A stretch of 64,000 bases of DNA from Bradyrhizobium sp. CER78 (GCF_029846235.1 NZ_JARVWP010000002.1:124001-188000), one strand, 5' to 3'; positions 16,447 through 25,365 are shown, counted from the first letter of the stretch. Notes: generated from the letters alone by a model not told the origin. Program-made: numbers and translations.

Positions 16447-17619
16447 ATGCCCATCGTCAATCGCGTTGCCGCCCTCTCGGATGAAATGGCCGCCTGGCGC
16501 CATGACTTCCACGAGAATCCCGAACTGCTTTATGAGGTGCACCGCACCGCCGGCATCGTTGCCGACAAGCTTCGCGAGTTCGGCTGCGACGAAGTGGTGA
16601 CGGGGATCGGGCGCACCGGCGTGGTTGGCGTGATCCGCGGCCGCAAGAACGGCTCGGGCAAGACCATCGGGCTGCGCGCCGACATGGACGCGCTGCCGAT
16701 CGTGGAAGCCGCCGACGTGCCCTACGCCTCGAAGGTCCCCGGCAAGATGCACGCCTGCGGCCATGATGGCCACACCGCCATGCTGCTGGGCGCCGCGAAA
16801 TACCTCACCGAGACCCGCAATTTCGACGGCACCGCGGTCGTGATCTTCCAGCCCGCCGAGGAAGGCGGTGCCGGCGGCAAGGCGATGGTCGACGACGGGC
16901 TGATGACCCGCTGGGGCATCCAGGAGGTCTATGGCCTGCACAACATGCCGGGCCTGCCCGAAGGCTATTTCGCGACCACGCCCGGCCCGATGCTCGCCTC
17001 GTCGGACACCCTGAAGATCATTATCCGCGGCAAGGGCGGCCACGCCGGCGCCGCGCCGCACGAGGCGGTCGACAGCGTGCTGATCGGCGCCCAGATCATC
17101 AATGCGCTGCAATCGATCGTGTCGCGCAATGTCGATCCGCTGAAGTCCGCCGTGATCTCGATCACGATGTTCGAAGCTGCCAACGCATTCAACGTGATCC
17201 CCGAGGTCGTCACGCTGGGCGGCACCGTGCGCACGCTCGATCCCGGCGTGCGCGATCTGGTGGAGCGCCGGATCGGCGAGGTCGCCTCCAGCATCGCCAA
17301 GGCCTATGGCGGCTCGGCCGAGACGGATTATGGACGCATGTATCCGGTGACGCTGAACCATGCGCATCAGGCCGGCATCGCCGCCGAGATCGCCCGCGAT
17401 GTGGTCGGCGCCGACCGCGTCAACGACAATCTGGTGCCCGTGATGGGCGCCGAGGACTTCGCATTCATGCTCGAAGCGCGCCCCGGCGCGTTCGTCTTCC
17501 TCGGCATGGGCGACGGCCCGATGTGCCACCACCCGGCCTACAAGTTCAACGACAACATCCTCGGCCACGGCGCGTCCTACTGGGTGCGCCTGGTCGAGAA
17601 GCAGATGCCGGCGGGCTAG
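16447..17619 (+). CDS. M20 family amidohydrolase (hippurate hydrolase-like)
   Basis: 390-residue M20D-type metallopeptidase that cleaves N-acyl amino acids or similar amides. Metal and catalytic motifs are visible: GLRADMDALPI, MHACGHDGHTAMLLG (His/Asp metal ligands), QPAEEGGAGG (catalytic Glu pair) and GAEDFAFMLEARPGAF near the C-terminus, with the dimerisation domain GKGGHAGAAPHEAVD between. No signal peptide. It follows purB by 85 bases on the same strand. The exact substrate cannot be read. Confidence 0.93.
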   Translation: MPIVNRVAALSDEMAAWRHDFHENPELLYEVHRTAGIVADKLREFGCDEVVTGIGRTGVVGVIRGRKNGSGKTIGLRADMDALPIVEAADVPYASKVPGKMHACGHDGHTAMLLGAAKYLTETRNFDGTAVVIFQPAEEGGAGGKAMVDDGLMTRWGIQEVYGLHNMPGLPEGYFATTPGPMLASSDTLKIIIRGKGGHAGAAPHEAVDSVLIGAQIINALQSIVSRNVDPLKSAVISITMFEAANAFNVIPEVVTLGGTVRTLDPGVRDLVERRIGEVASSIAKAYGGSAETDYGRMYPVTLNHAHQAGIAAEIARDVVGADRVNDNLVPVMGAEDFAFMLEARPGAFVFLGMGDGPMCHHPAYKFNDNILGHGASYWVRLVEKQMPAG

Positions 17620-17646
17620 CGCCGCTTGCACAGTTGATGAACGACG

Positions 17647-17683
17647 AATGGCCCGGCCGCGATCTGCTCGCGGCCGGGCCATT
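17647..17683. terminator. Bidirectional hairpin terminator
   Basis: A perfect 15-bp stem (AATGGCCCGGCCGCG with its complement) around a seven-base loop lies between two convergent genes, the M20 hydrolase and the agmatine-deiminase-like gene. The stem is long and G/C-rich and should stop transcription from both sides. Confidence 0.88.
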
Positions 17684-17687
17684 CACG

Positions 17688-18716
17688 TCACGAACGCGGC
17701 TGCTGTTGCGTGGTGCAGTGAATGCCGCCACCGCCGGCAGCGATGCCGTCGATGTTGAGCTGAATGATCTCCCGGTCCGCAAACAGCTCCCGCAGGATAC
17801 CACGCGCGTTGCGGTCCGCGACCGCGTCGCCGAATTCCGGGGCGATCACGGCGCCGTTGCAGACGTAGAAATTGATGTATCCGGCAGCGAAGTCCTTCGT
17901 GCCGGGCTTTGGACGCACGGTCGACGGGCCCTGCAACACCACGACGTCGAGATGCCGGCCCTTCGCATCAACGGCGCCGCGCAGGAGATCGAGGTGCCGC
18001 CTGGTCACCGCGTGATCGAACGACGACGCATCCGGTTCGAGGCCGGCCACGACGACGCCGGGACCGGCAAATCGTGCGTAGAAGTCGGTATGTCCGTCGG
18101 TGATGTCCTTGCCGGCGATGCCGGGCAGCCAAATCACCTTGTCGAGCCCGAGCAGGCGAGACAATTCGGCCTCGCATGCGTCCCTCGACACACCCGGATT
18201 GCGATTGGGGTTGAGCACGCAGCTCTCGGTGATGATCGCAGTCCCTTCACCGTCGACTTCGATGCCGCCGCCTTCCAGCACCAGGCCCGCCTTGACGAAG
18301 ATCGCGTTCGCGGCATGGGCCACATGCTCTGCGACCCCGGCATCGAGCGCATGGCGTTGCTTGTTGCCCCAGCCGTTGAAGTTGAAACCGACGGCGCCAA
18401 GTTGCCCCGAGCTGTCCCGCACGAACACCGGACCGGTGTCGCGCATCCACACGTCGTCAATCGACCGAACGACAAGGCTGACCGAGGGACCGCACAGCCG
18501 CGCGGCTATGTCGCGGTCCTCCTCGCGCACCAGCATGTTGACGCGTTCATAGGCCGCGATCGCCCTGGCGATGTTGGCTAGATTTTCCCTGGCCACGGGA
18601 AGCAGCTTGCCGCCCCAGATCGCCGCACTGGCGCCGAACGCCATCCAGGTCGCGGCATGCGGCGCGCCCTCATCCGGCATCCGCCAGTTCGCATTGTCTC
18701 GCGCAAGGTCGTCCAC
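17688..18716 (-). CDS. Agmatine deiminase / peptidylarginine deiminase family protein
   Basis: 342 residues of the guanidine-group-modifying superfamily. Residues for agmatine-type activity are present: DDVWMRDTGPVFV (Asp), LEGGGIEVDGEGT, ITDGHTDFYARF (catalytic His/Asp) and the nucleophile Cys in GGGGIHCTTQQQP near the C-terminus. Known members convert agmatine to N-carbamoylputrescine plus ammonia. The start is GTG. No carbamoylputrescine amidase is adjacent, so the pathway is not confirmed by context. Confidence 0.9.
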   Translation of the reverse strand: MDDLARDNANWRMPDEGAPHAATWMAFGASAAIWGGKLLPVARENLANIARAIAAYERVNMLVREEDRDIAARLCGPSVSLVVRSIDDVWMRDTGPVFVRDSSGQLGAVGFNFNGWGNKQRHALDAGVAEHVAHAANAIFVKAGLVLEGGGIEVDGEGTAIITESCVLNPNRNPGVSRDACEAELSRLLGLDKVIWLPGIAGKDITDGHTDFYARFAGPGVVVAGLEPDASSFDHAVTRRHLDLLRGAVDAKGRHLDVVVLQGPSTVRPKPGTKDFAAGYINFYVCNGAVIAPEFGDAVADRNARGILRELFADREIIQLNIDGIAAGGGGIHCTTQQQPRS

Positions 18717-18792
18717 GAGGTCCCGGCCGCTTTGGCCCTCCCGGCTTCACGGCCAGACTAGCGCCGTCACCGGCGCGGCGCCATGACCGGTG

Positions 18793-19356
18793 CTAGCGGG
18801 CGGGGCCGGCCTCGCCCGCCCCGATCATCCGCGCGGCGACGCGGTCGCGCTTGACGAAATGATGGAAGGCGACCGCGGCGAGATGCAGCACGATCAGCGC
18901 CAGCAGCACATAGGCAAAGAAGATGTGACGGCCTTCATAGGCATCCGCCGCCGCCTTGTCGGGCGAGGTGATCTGGGGAACGTGGAACAGGCCGAAGAAG
19001 CTCGAATAGCCCTGCGCGCGGGATCCGGAATGTGCCCAGCCCAGCATCGCCACCAGGATGGTGACCGCATAGAGCGCACCGTGGTTGACCCGGGCGGCGA
19101 TCCGCTGCCAGGAGGGCATGTCGGCCGGCAGCGCCGGCGTCGGATTGACCCCGCGCCAGACCAGCCTGAGCGCCGTGAGCAGCAGCACCAGATAGCCGAT
19201 GTCGGCGTGGATCGACCGGTAGAAGAACTTGTCCGCCCGCGCCGGGATGTGGTTCATCCACCAGCCATAGGCCAGCATGCCGATGATGGTGATGCCGAGC
19301 ACCCAGTGGAACGCGCGGGCGAGCGAGCCCCAGCTCACGGTGGTATTGCGGATCAT
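18793..19356 (-). CDS. Cytochrome b561 family protein
   Basis: 187-residue di-haem membrane protein with four helices. Candidate haem ligands are His in RAFHWVLG (helix 1), RSIHADIG (helix 2), ARVNHGALYA (helix 3) and IVLHLAAVAFHH (helix 4). Such proteins carry electrons between the quinone pool and periplasmic acceptors; the bacterial YodB/CybB type is linked to superoxide or quinol oxidation. No partner gene is adjacent on the same strand. Confidence 0.92.
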   Translation of the reverse strand: MIRNTTVSWGSLARAFHWVLGITIIGMLAYGWWMNHIPARADKFFYRSIHADIGYLVLLLTALRLVWRGVNPTPALPADMPSWQRIAARVNHGALYAVTILVAMLGWAHSGSRAQGYSSFFGLFHVPQITSPDKAAADAYEGRHIFFAYVLLALIVLHLAAVAFHHFVKRDRVAARMIGAGEAGPAR

Positions 19357-19529
19357 GGTCGAGCTGCCCCGTTAGGATTTCGCACGTCGCGGCAATAGTT
19401 TGCCGTGATACTTGCAGGGATCGGTCAAGGCCATATGAAATTCCCGCCTTCACTGCCTTTTGTCGGCCCCAAAGGCCGGGCAGGCAAAGACAACTGAATG
19501 GTAACCCTGCCTCGGATAGACTTTTCACC

Positions 19530-20327
19530 GTGTCCACCCCCCCGACCATCCTTGTGTTCGATTCCGGCCTCGGCGGCCTCACCGTGCTGCGCGAGATCGT
19601 CCGCGCCCGGCCCGACGCGCACTTTGTCTATGTCGCCGACGATGCGTTCTTCCCTTATGGCCACCACACCGAGGACGAGATCATCGCCCGCGTGGTGCCG
19701 CTGGTCGGCAAGCTGATCGAGGCGCACGCGCCCGACCTGGTCGTGATCGCCTGCAACACGGCATCGACCCTGGTCATGTCGCATCTGCGCGACGCCTATC
19801 CTTTGCCCTTCGTTGGCACGGTGCCGGCGATCAAGCCGGCCTGCGCGTCGTCGAAGACACGGCGGGTCTCGGTGCTCGGCACCAGGGGCACCGTGAAGCG
19901 GGAATATACCCGCAAGCTGATTTCGGATTTCGCGCAAGGCTGCGAGGTGACGCTGGTCGGCTCCGGCGAGCTCGCCTCGCTGGCGGAAGCCGCCCTCAGC
20001 GGCCAGAGCGTGCGCGACGAGGACATCGCGGCCGAGCTCGCGCCCTGCTTCGTCGGCGATGGCGCAAGCGACCCGGCCCGCACCGACACCGTCGTGTTGG
20101 CTTGCACGCATTATCCGCTGCTGCTGGAACGCCTGAGGCGGCTCGCGCCCTGGCCGGTCGACTGGATCGATCCGGCGCCGGCGATCGCGCGCCGCGTCGC
20201 CGACCTGCTCGGCCCGGTAGGCGCCAAGAGCGACGAGGCCGGCGCCGAGATGATCTTCACCTCGAAGCGCCCGCACGCCCTGGCAGCGGCGCTGACGCCG
20301 TTCTTCGGCGGCCGCGTCCCGGCCTGA
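19530..20327 (+). CDS. murI: Glutamate racemase
   Basis: Makes D-glutamate for peptidoglycan. 265 residues with FDSGLGGLTVLREI at the N-terminus, catalytic Cys75 in VIACNTAST and Cys192 in LACTHYPLL, the two cysteines needed for deprotonation from opposite faces. The start is GTG at 19530. PYGHHTEDEI replaces the more usual PYGxK pattern, which is within family variation. It lies upstream of an HpaI-type aldolase with a 60-base gap. Confidence 0.95.
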   Translation: MSTPPTILVFDSGLGGLTVLREIVRARPDAHFVYVADDAFFPYGHHTEDEIIARVVPLVGKLIEAHAPDLVVIACNTASTLVMSHLRDAYPLPFVGTVPAIKPACASSKTRRVSVLGTRGTVKREYTRKLISDFAQGCEVTLVGSGELASLAEAALSGQSVRDEDIAAELAPCFVGDGASDPARTDTVVLACTHYPLLLERLRRLAPWPVDWIDPAPAIARRVADLLGPVGAKSDEAGAEMIFTSKRPHALAAALTPFFGGRVPA

Positions 20328-20387
20328 TGCTTTCCGCCGTCACAGCGCGCTGCTAGTTTGCCCTCGCCTCACCGAGGGAGCACCGCA

Positions 20388-21164
20388 TTGACCTCAGCAC
20401 CGCTGACGCCGCTCAATCGCCTGCGCAAGGCGTGGCGCGACAAGCGCCCGACCTTCGGCGCGATCGCCACAATTCCGAGCATCCAGACCGTACAGATCAT
20501 GGCGCAGTCGCTGGACTGGATCATCGTCGATCTCGAGCACGGCCCGATCGATCTCGGCACCGCGCATGCGATGATCGTGGCGACCTCGGGGACGCCATGC
20601 GTACCGATGGTGCGGATCGCTGCCAACGAGCCGCACCTTGCCAAGGCGCCGATGGACATCGGCGCGCTCGGCATCAACTTCCCGATGATCTGCAATCGCG
20701 GCGACGCCGAGAAGGCGGTGCGCAGCGTGCGCTATCCGCCGAAGGGGGACCGGCTCTGGGGTCCGTTCCATGCGCCGTTCCGCTGGGGCGTCTCGATGAA
20801 CGACTACATGGCGACCGCCGACGACGACATGATCTGCTTGATCACGATCGAGCATGTCGATGCGGTGAACCGCATCGACGAGATCATGGCGACGCCCGGC
20901 ATCGACCTCGCGGTGATCGGCCCCGGCGATCTCGCCACCTCGATCAACAAGCGCGGGCTGCCCGATGATCCCGAGGTGGTCGCGCTGATGCAGCGCGCCG
21001 AGCAAGGCATCCTGAAGAGCGGCGTGCCGATCGGCGGCATCGCGCGCACCGCCGAGCAGGCCAACGCGATGATCGAGCGCGGCTACCTCGCGCTTGCGCT
21101 GGGCTTCGACTGGTCGCTGTTCCAGCGCGGCATCGCGGCTGCGTTTGCCGGGATCAAGCGGTAG
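20388..21164 (+). CDS. HpcH/HpaI aldolase/citrate lyase family protein
   Basis: Class II metal-dependent aldolase fold, about 258 residues. Family blocks are DWIIVDLEHGPIDLG (metal-site Glu nearby), VPMVRIAANEP, GALGINFPMICNRGDAE and the active-site region IEHVDAVNRIDEI with VIGPGDLATSI. Relatives cleave 2-keto-3-deoxy acids or HHED to pyruvate plus an aldehyde. The TTG at 20388 is preferred: GAGGGAG lies seven bases ahead; another TTG at 20358 has no such site. The substrate is unknown. Confidence 0.88.
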   Translation: MTSAPLTPLNRLRKAWRDKRPTFGAIATIPSIQTVQIMAQSLDWIIVDLEHGPIDLGTAHAMIVATSGTPCVPMVRIAANEPHLAKAPMDIGALGINFPMICNRGDAEKAVRSVRYPPKGDRLWGPFHAPFRWGVSMNDYMATADDDMICLITIEHVDAVNRIDEIMATPGIDLAVIGPGDLATSINKRGLPDDPEVVALMQRAEQGILKSGVPIGGIARTAEQANAMIERGYLALALGFDWSLFQRGIAAAFAGIKR

Positions 21165-21436
21165 GCGCGACGCGCGCTCGCGCCGGCGAGCAAGTTCCAG
21201 TGACGTCATGGAGAAACCGCAGCGCAACTCCCTGCGCTGCGATCAGCTGAACGCGAGCCTGCGATTCCTGAACGGCATGTCAGCCCTCTGTAAGCTCGGC
21301 CGCGGATAATTCGCACGATGGCCAAGCGCTATTAGATGAACGGACTAATCCCAATGTCGAAAGCATACATCACACAGCGCCTGCTTTTCGCCGCGATTCC
21401 GCGCTGCTAGAGTTTCGCGGGTTGGGAGGAAATTGA

Positions 21437-21847
21437 ATGTTCAGAAAATTGCTGCTTGGTCTCACCGTGATTGCGTTTGCCGGCGCCGGCGCTGCCCTTG
21501 TCGGTGCTGGCGCTGCCTTGGCGCAGCAGAGCGGCATCAAGCGAACCCCGCTGCAGAAGGTCGATTTTCCGGCGGGCTACAACACGGTCACCGCGATTGC
21601 CGAGGTTCCGGCCGGGGGTGCGTCGGGGCGTCACAGCCATCCCGGTGCTGAAACCGGCTATGTGCTCGAAGGCGAGCTGGAGCTTGTGATCGACGGCAAG
21701 CCGCCGTTGAAGCTGAAGGCGGGCGATTCCTACCAGATTCCGGAAGGCGCGGTGCACGACGCCAAGACTTCCGGCGACAAGCCGCTCAAAGTGCTCGGCG
21801 TCTACGTGGTCAAGGCCGGCGAGCCCTTGGCGAAACCAGCGCCATGA
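21437..21847 (+). CDS. Exported cupin-domain protein
   Basis: 136 residues. Residues 1-29 form a signal peptide ending GAALAQ. The cupin barrel has motif 1 GRHSHPGAETGYVLEGE (metal ligands His66, His68, Glu72) and motif 2 YQIPEGAVHDAK (His107), all four canonical ligands. The start has GGGAGGAA six bases upstream. It is a stand-alone periplasmic small cupin; the reaction is unknown. The 272 bases upstream of it (21165-21436) show no gene. Confidence 0.92.
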   Translation: MFRKLLLGLTVIAFAGAGAALVGAGAALAQQSGIKRTPLQKVDFPAGYNTVTAIAEVPAGGASGRHSHPGAETGYVLEGELELVIDGKPPLKLKAGDSYQIPEGAVHDAKTSGDKPLKVLGVYVVKAGEPLAKPAP

Positions 21848-21967
21848 ACCCGAGCCGATTGATCTCCGACCAACCGGTTCATGTTGGCCTCAGGTGCGGC
21901 GCGCGACAATTTGAGCTCGCCGGGCCTTTGATGTTTTGCCTGATTGCAGGGATTTGAACCGGACAGG

Positions 21968-22834
21968 ATGCGCGGTAAGTTTCGTCGGATTTCATTGCCG
22001 CGCCGTCTCGTCGCCGATCTGATGTACGCGTCGGCCGGCGTGCCGTTCGTCTCCCTGACGCGCTCGCTGAACGTTCGTGCGGTGGTCGAGGCCCGCGCAC
22101 GTGCGGCGCAGGCACCGGGCTGGGCCGCCATCTTTGTCAAGGCATTCGCGCTGGTCGCCAAGACCGAGCCGACCCTGCGCACGCTACACGTCAAATTGCC
22201 GTGGCCCTGCCTCTACGAGCTGCCGCGCAGCGTCGGCATGGTGGCCATTGCGCGCGTTGAGAAGGGTGAGGACTGCGTGCTGTTCGAGCGCGTCTGCGCG
22301 GCCGACGAGATGGCGCTCAGCGATGTCGATGCGCTGATCCGGCGCGCCAAGACCGCACCGCTGCACGAGATCCCCTCGTTCCGCAAAACCCTCTGTGTGA
22401 CGCGCCTGCCGCTTCCGCTGCGCCGCCTGGCCTGGGCGATCGGATTGAATTTCGGCCGGCAGCGCGCCAATTTCTGCGGCAGCTTCGGGGTGACCTCGGT
22501 CGCGGCCTATGGCCCCGGCGAGTTGCACGCGCTGAGCCCGGGGCCCTTCCTGCTGAGCTATGGCGTGGTCAAGCCGGACCATACCGTCGATGTGGAGCTG
22601 CGCTGGGACCATCTGGTCTGCGACGCCGCCCTGATCGCCCAGACCCTGACCCGGCTCGAGCACGTGCTGAGCGGCGAAATCGCCACAGAATTGGGCGCGA
22701 TCCGGCCGCACGCCGACGTTCGGCCGGTCCGGGCGGCCGGAAGCCGGCTTGAGGGCCGAAACCGGCCAATTTTGACGCAGATTCGGCCCAAAACGACCCC
22801 CGTTTCGTTTGACAGGACCGGACTTTCTCCTTAA
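21968..22834 (+). CDS. Stand-alone E2/CAT-fold acyltransferase-like protein
   Basis: 288 residues resembling the catalytic domain of 2-oxoacid dehydrogenase acyltransferases, without lipoyl or E1/E3-binding domains. The active-site HxxxDG appears as His215-LVC-Asp219-Ala in RWDHLVCDA, with the Gly changed to Ala. Other matching parts are LMYASAGVPFVSLTR and ALIAQTLTRLEHVL at the end. The last 50 residues are basic and unlike the family. ATG 21968 begins the conserved part; 21944 is the only earlier option. No dehydrogenase genes are nearby, so a classic complex role is unlikely. Confidence 0.78.
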   Translation: MRGKFRRISLPRRLVADLMYASAGVPFVSLTRSLNVRAVVEARARAAQAPGWAAIFVKAFALVAKTEPTLRTLHVKLPWPCLYELPRSVGMVAIARVEKGEDCVLFERVCAADEMALSDVDALIRRAKTAPLHEIPSFRKTLCVTRLPLPLRRLAWAIGLNFGRQRANFCGSFGVTSVAAYGPGELHALSPGPFLLSYGVVKPDHTVDVELRWDHLVCDAALIAQTLTRLEHVLSGEIATELGAIRPHADVRPVRAAGSRLEGRNRPILTQIRPKTTPVSFDRTGLSP

Positions 22835-23021
22835 GACCACCCTTGCTCGCGGGCCGGTTTCGGCCCGCGATGCGTTTCGCGACCCGTGGTTCTCCCCGAG
22901 CTTTCGAGGCGAACCTGTCGGTACAAGCCTTTTGGCCGGTACACAGGAGGGCGCGTCTCCTCAAACCCTAGACTGACAAAATGCCGGTCGCTTGATGCGA
23001 CGGCTATGCAAAGAGGACGCG

Positions 23022-23639
23022 ATGACAAAGCGCAGTGAGGCGAAGTACAAGATCGATCGCCGCATGGGCCAGAATATCTGGGGCCGCCCGAAGAGCCCCG
23101 TGAACCGCCGCGAATACGGCCCCGGCCAGCACGGCCAGCGCCGCAAGGGCAAGCTCTCCGACTTCGGCGTGCAGCTCCGCGCCAAGCAGAAGCTCAAGGG
23201 CTACTACGCCAACATTTCCGAGCGCCAGTTCCACGGCATCTATGTCGAAGCCAGCCGTCTGAAGGGCGACACCGGCGAGAACCTGATCGGTCTGCTCGAG
23301 CGCCGTCTCGACACCGTGGTCTATCGCGCCAAGTTCGTCTCCACGATGTTCGCCGCGCGCCAGTTCATCAACCACGGCCACATCAAGGTGAACGGCCGCA
23401 AGGTCAACATCGGCAGCTACAAGCTGAAGGTCGGCGACGTCATCGAGGTCAAGGAATCCTCCAAGCAGCTCACCCCGGTCCTCGAGGCGAGCCAGCTCCC
23501 CGAGCGCGATGTGCCCGACTTCATCGAAGTCGATCACTCCAAGATGACCGCGAAGTACGCGCGCACCCCCGGCCTCTCGGACGTGCCGTTCCCGGTGCAG
23601 ATGGAGCCGCATCTGATCGTCGAATTCTATTCGCGCTGA
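23022..23639 (+). CDS. rpsD: 30S ribosomal protein S4
   Basis: Primary 16S rRNA-binding protein of the small subunit, 205 residues. N-terminal block [20 protein letters not shown] is of the alphaproteobacterial type, and the S4/RNA-binding domain has [31 protein letters not shown]. It ends LIVEFYSR as the family does. The ATG follows AAAGAGGA. Here it stands alone rather than in the alpha operon, and it has its own terminator at 23663. Confidence 0.97.
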   Translation: MTKRSEAKYKIDRRMGQNIWGRPKSPVNRREYGPGQHGQRRKGKLSDFGVQLRAKQKLKGYYANISERQFHGIYVEASRLKGDTGENLIGLLERRLDTVVYRAKFVSTMFAARQFINHGHIKVNGRKVNIGSYKLKVGDVIEVKESSKQLTPVLEASQLPERDVPDFIEVDHSKMTAKYARTPGLSDVPFPVQMEPHLIVEFYSR

Positions 23640-23662
23640 TCAGTTCAGCATTGCGAGTTCGG

Positions 23663-23691
23663 AAAGGCCCCGGTTTTGCCGGGGCCTTTTT
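23663..23691 (+). terminator. Rho-independent terminator of rpsD
   Basis: Perfect 11-bp stem AAAGGCCCCGG/CCGGGGCCTTT with a TTTTG loop, continuing into a run of T. It starts 24 bases after the rpsD stop. The downstream T-run also overlaps the likely -35 region for the next gene. Confidence 0.92.
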
Positions 23692-23717
23692 GTTTGGGCC
23701 GGCTTTTGTGCTATAGT
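23690..23717 (+). promoter_or_regulatory. Likely promoter of the toxin-antitoxin pair, giving a leaderless mRNA
   Basis: TTGTTT (23690-23695) and TATAGT (23712-23717) are spaced by 16 bases. The ATG of the antitoxin is only seven bases beyond the -10 box, so transcription should begin at or next to the start codon. No Shine-Dalgarno sequence is seen in that gap. Confidence 0.5.
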
Positions 23718-23724
23718 TCAGCGC

Positions 23725-23940
23725 ATGTCCGAGACCGCCGATAAGACAGTTCGCATCATGCCGTCCGCCACGCCGACGGAAGCCGAACTTGCGGCTTGGG
23801 CCGCCCTTCCCCGCGACGAGCAACTACGCCGCTATCAAGAGGCGCTTTCCCATCCTGATTGCGCCACGCCGACCGATGACAGCATGGATGACGTGCTAGC
23901 GGCGGCCCGACAGCAAGCCGCCGCGCGCACGAATGGCTGA
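23725..23940 (+). CDS. Putative antitoxin of a type II toxin-antitoxin module
   Basis: 71-residue acidic protein with two predicted helical stretches (EAELAAWAALPRDEQLRRYQ and DDVLAAARQQAAA). It overlaps the ParE-type toxin gene by 8 bases and precedes it, the usual order for antitoxins. No clear ribbon-helix-helix or Phd/AbrB domain is recognised, so the antitoxin class is undetermined. The call rests on size, order and overlap. Confidence 0.72.
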   Translation: MSETADKTVRIMPSATPTEAELAAWAALPRDEQLRRYQEALSHPDCATPTDDSMDDVLAAARQQAAARTNG

Positions 23941-24229
23941 ATACCGCCTCTCAGTTCGAGCGCGCGCGCAGCTTATCGACATCTACGAATTCACGTCGCG
24001 GACCTTCGGCCCATACCAGGCCGAAGCCTATCATGCAGGCCTCGAGCGAACGTTCAGTCTGCTCGCGGATTTCCCACGCATCGGGCAATCGGTCGACGAA
24101 TTGGCGCCGGGCCACCGCCGCTTTCGATTCCAGTCCCACAATGTCTTCTACACGGAGGAAAATGGATATGTTCTGATCCGTGCCGCCTACCACCATGCAC
24201 AAGACATCCGACCGAAGCTGTTTGACTGA
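23933..24229 (+). CDS. ParE/RelE-superfamily toxin
   Basis: 98 residues. YRLSVRARAQLIDIYEFTSRTFG is the typical N-terminal helix pair, followed by GLERTFSLLADFPRIGQSVDEL, the strand region HRRFRFQSHNVFYTEEN and the end VLIRAAYHHAQDIRPKL. This order of blocks is that of ParE-like gyrase inhibitors rather than mRNA-cleaving RelE, but the activity is inferred. The start ATG lies within the antitoxin gene. Confidence 0.88.
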   Translation: MAEYRLSVRARAQLIDIYEFTSRTFGPYQAEAYHAGLERTFSLLADFPRIGQSVDELAPGHRRFRFQSHNVFYTEENGYVLIRAAYHHAQDIRPKLFD

Positions 24230-24244
24230 TCACCAGGACTAGCC

Positions 24245-25312
24245 ATGCACTACACCCCTGCCCGACCCGATCCGAAGGCGCCCGCCGTCCGCATCAACCT
24301 GTTGTCGGATACGCAGACGAAACCGACGCCGGCGATGCGCGAGGCGATGGCGAAGGCGGAGGTCGGCGACGAGCAGGTCGGCGACGATCCGACCACCAAT
24401 GAGCTCTGCGCCCGGGTCGCCGATCTGCTCGGCAAGGAAGCCGCCGTGTTCATGCCGTCGGGCACGATGTGCAACGTCGTCGCGACGCTGGCCTATTGCC
24501 GCCCCGGCGACGAGATCCTGGCGCATGCGACCGCGCATATCATCGCGCGCGAGGGCGGCGCGCACGCCGCGCTCGGCGGCTTCCAGATCACCCAGCTCCC
24601 GGGCGAAGACGGTCAGTTCACGCCGGAGACGTTCCGCGCCGCGCTGCATCCGCGCACCCGCTACCAGCCGCCCCAGGTGCTGGTCAGCGTCGAGCAGACC
24701 GCCAATATCGGCGGCGGCACGATCTGGAAGAAGGCCGTGCTCGACGAGGTCGTGCGCATCGCCAAGGACCATGGGCTCGTGACTCACATGGACGGTGCGC
24801 GCCTGCTGAACGCGACCGTCGCATCCGGTGTCTCGCCGCGCGACATGACGGCGGGCTGGGATTCCGCCTGGATCGATTTCTCCAAGGGCCTCGGCGCGCC
24901 GATCGGCGGCGCGATCGCCGGTACCCGCGCCTTCATCGACGACGTCTGGCGCTGGAAGCAGCGGCTCGGCGGTTCGATGCGGCAGTCCGGCGTCTGTGCC
25001 GCCGCCTGCATCTATGCGCTCGATCACCATGTCGACCGTCTCGCCGACGACCATGCCAATGCGCGGGCGCTGGCGCGCGGGCTGTCGCAGATCAACGGCA
25101 TCGCGGTGCAGACGCCCGAGACCAACCTCGTGTTCTTCAAGCCCGACGGCGCCGGCGTCTCGGGCGACAGGATGGTCTCCGAGCTGCGCAAGCGCGGCGT
25201 GATGCTGGCGATGATGGACGGCCGGATCAGGGCCTGCACGCATCTCGACGTAACGGCCGCGATGATCGAGGAAGCGATCGGGCACGTCAGGGACATTGTG
25301 CGCGCGGCGTAA
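24245..25312 (+). CDS. Threonine aldolase / beta-eliminating lyase family PLP enzyme
   Basis: 355-residue fold type I PLP enzyme. Blocks visible are NLLSDTQTKPTPAMREAM, FMPSGTMCNVVATLA, HMDGARLLNA (Asp that contacts the pyridine nitrogen) and the Schiff-base lysine in IDFSKGLGAPIGG. This is the LtaE pattern, cleaving L-threonine or L-allo-threonine to glycine and acetaldehyde. It follows the toxin gene by 15 bases but is unlikely to be part of that module. Stereospecificity cannot be read. Confidence 0.93.
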   Translation: MHYTPARPDPKAPAVRINLLSDTQTKPTPAMREAMAKAEVGDEQVGDDPTTNELCARVADLLGKEAAVFMPSGTMCNVVATLAYCRPGDEILAHATAHIIAREGGAHAALGGFQITQLPGEDGQFTPETFRAALHPRTRYQPPQVLVSVEQTANIGGGTIWKKAVLDEVVRIAKDHGLVTHMDGARLLNATVASGVSPRDMTAGWDSAWIDFSKGLGAPIGGAIAGTRAFIDDVWRWKQRLGGSMRQSGVCAAACIYALDHHVDRLADDHANARALARGLSQINGIAVQTPETNLVFFKPDGAGVSGDRMVSELRKRGVMLAMMDGRIRACTHLDVTAAMIEEAIGHVRDIVRAA

Positions 25313-25365
25313 CTGCCGTAGCCCGGATGGAGCTCCACGAAATCCGGGCTGCCAAACTACGGCAG
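25313..25365. terminator. Nested palindrome between convergent genes
   Basis: An inner stem AGCCCGGAT/ATCCGGGCT (25320-25328 and 25342-25350) is overlapped by an outer pair CTGCCGTAG/CTACGGCAG (25313-25321 and 25357-25365). The right outer arm includes the stop codon of the minus-strand serine hydrolase. It likely acts as a bidirectional terminator and resembles a common Bradyrhizobium intergenic palindrome, from memory. Confidence 0.75.

Noticed and set aside
21925..21960. GGTTCAAATCCCTGC-like sequence on the minus strand resembling a tRNA T-arm
   Set aside because: The flanking five bases do not pair to form a T-stem and no acceptor or anticodon stem can be drawn, so it is not a tRNA or obvious remnant.
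24245..25312. The PLP enzyme as EgtE for ergothioneine
   Set aside because: Its blocks match threonine aldolase and it is 5.5 kb away from egtBD in a different transcription unit.
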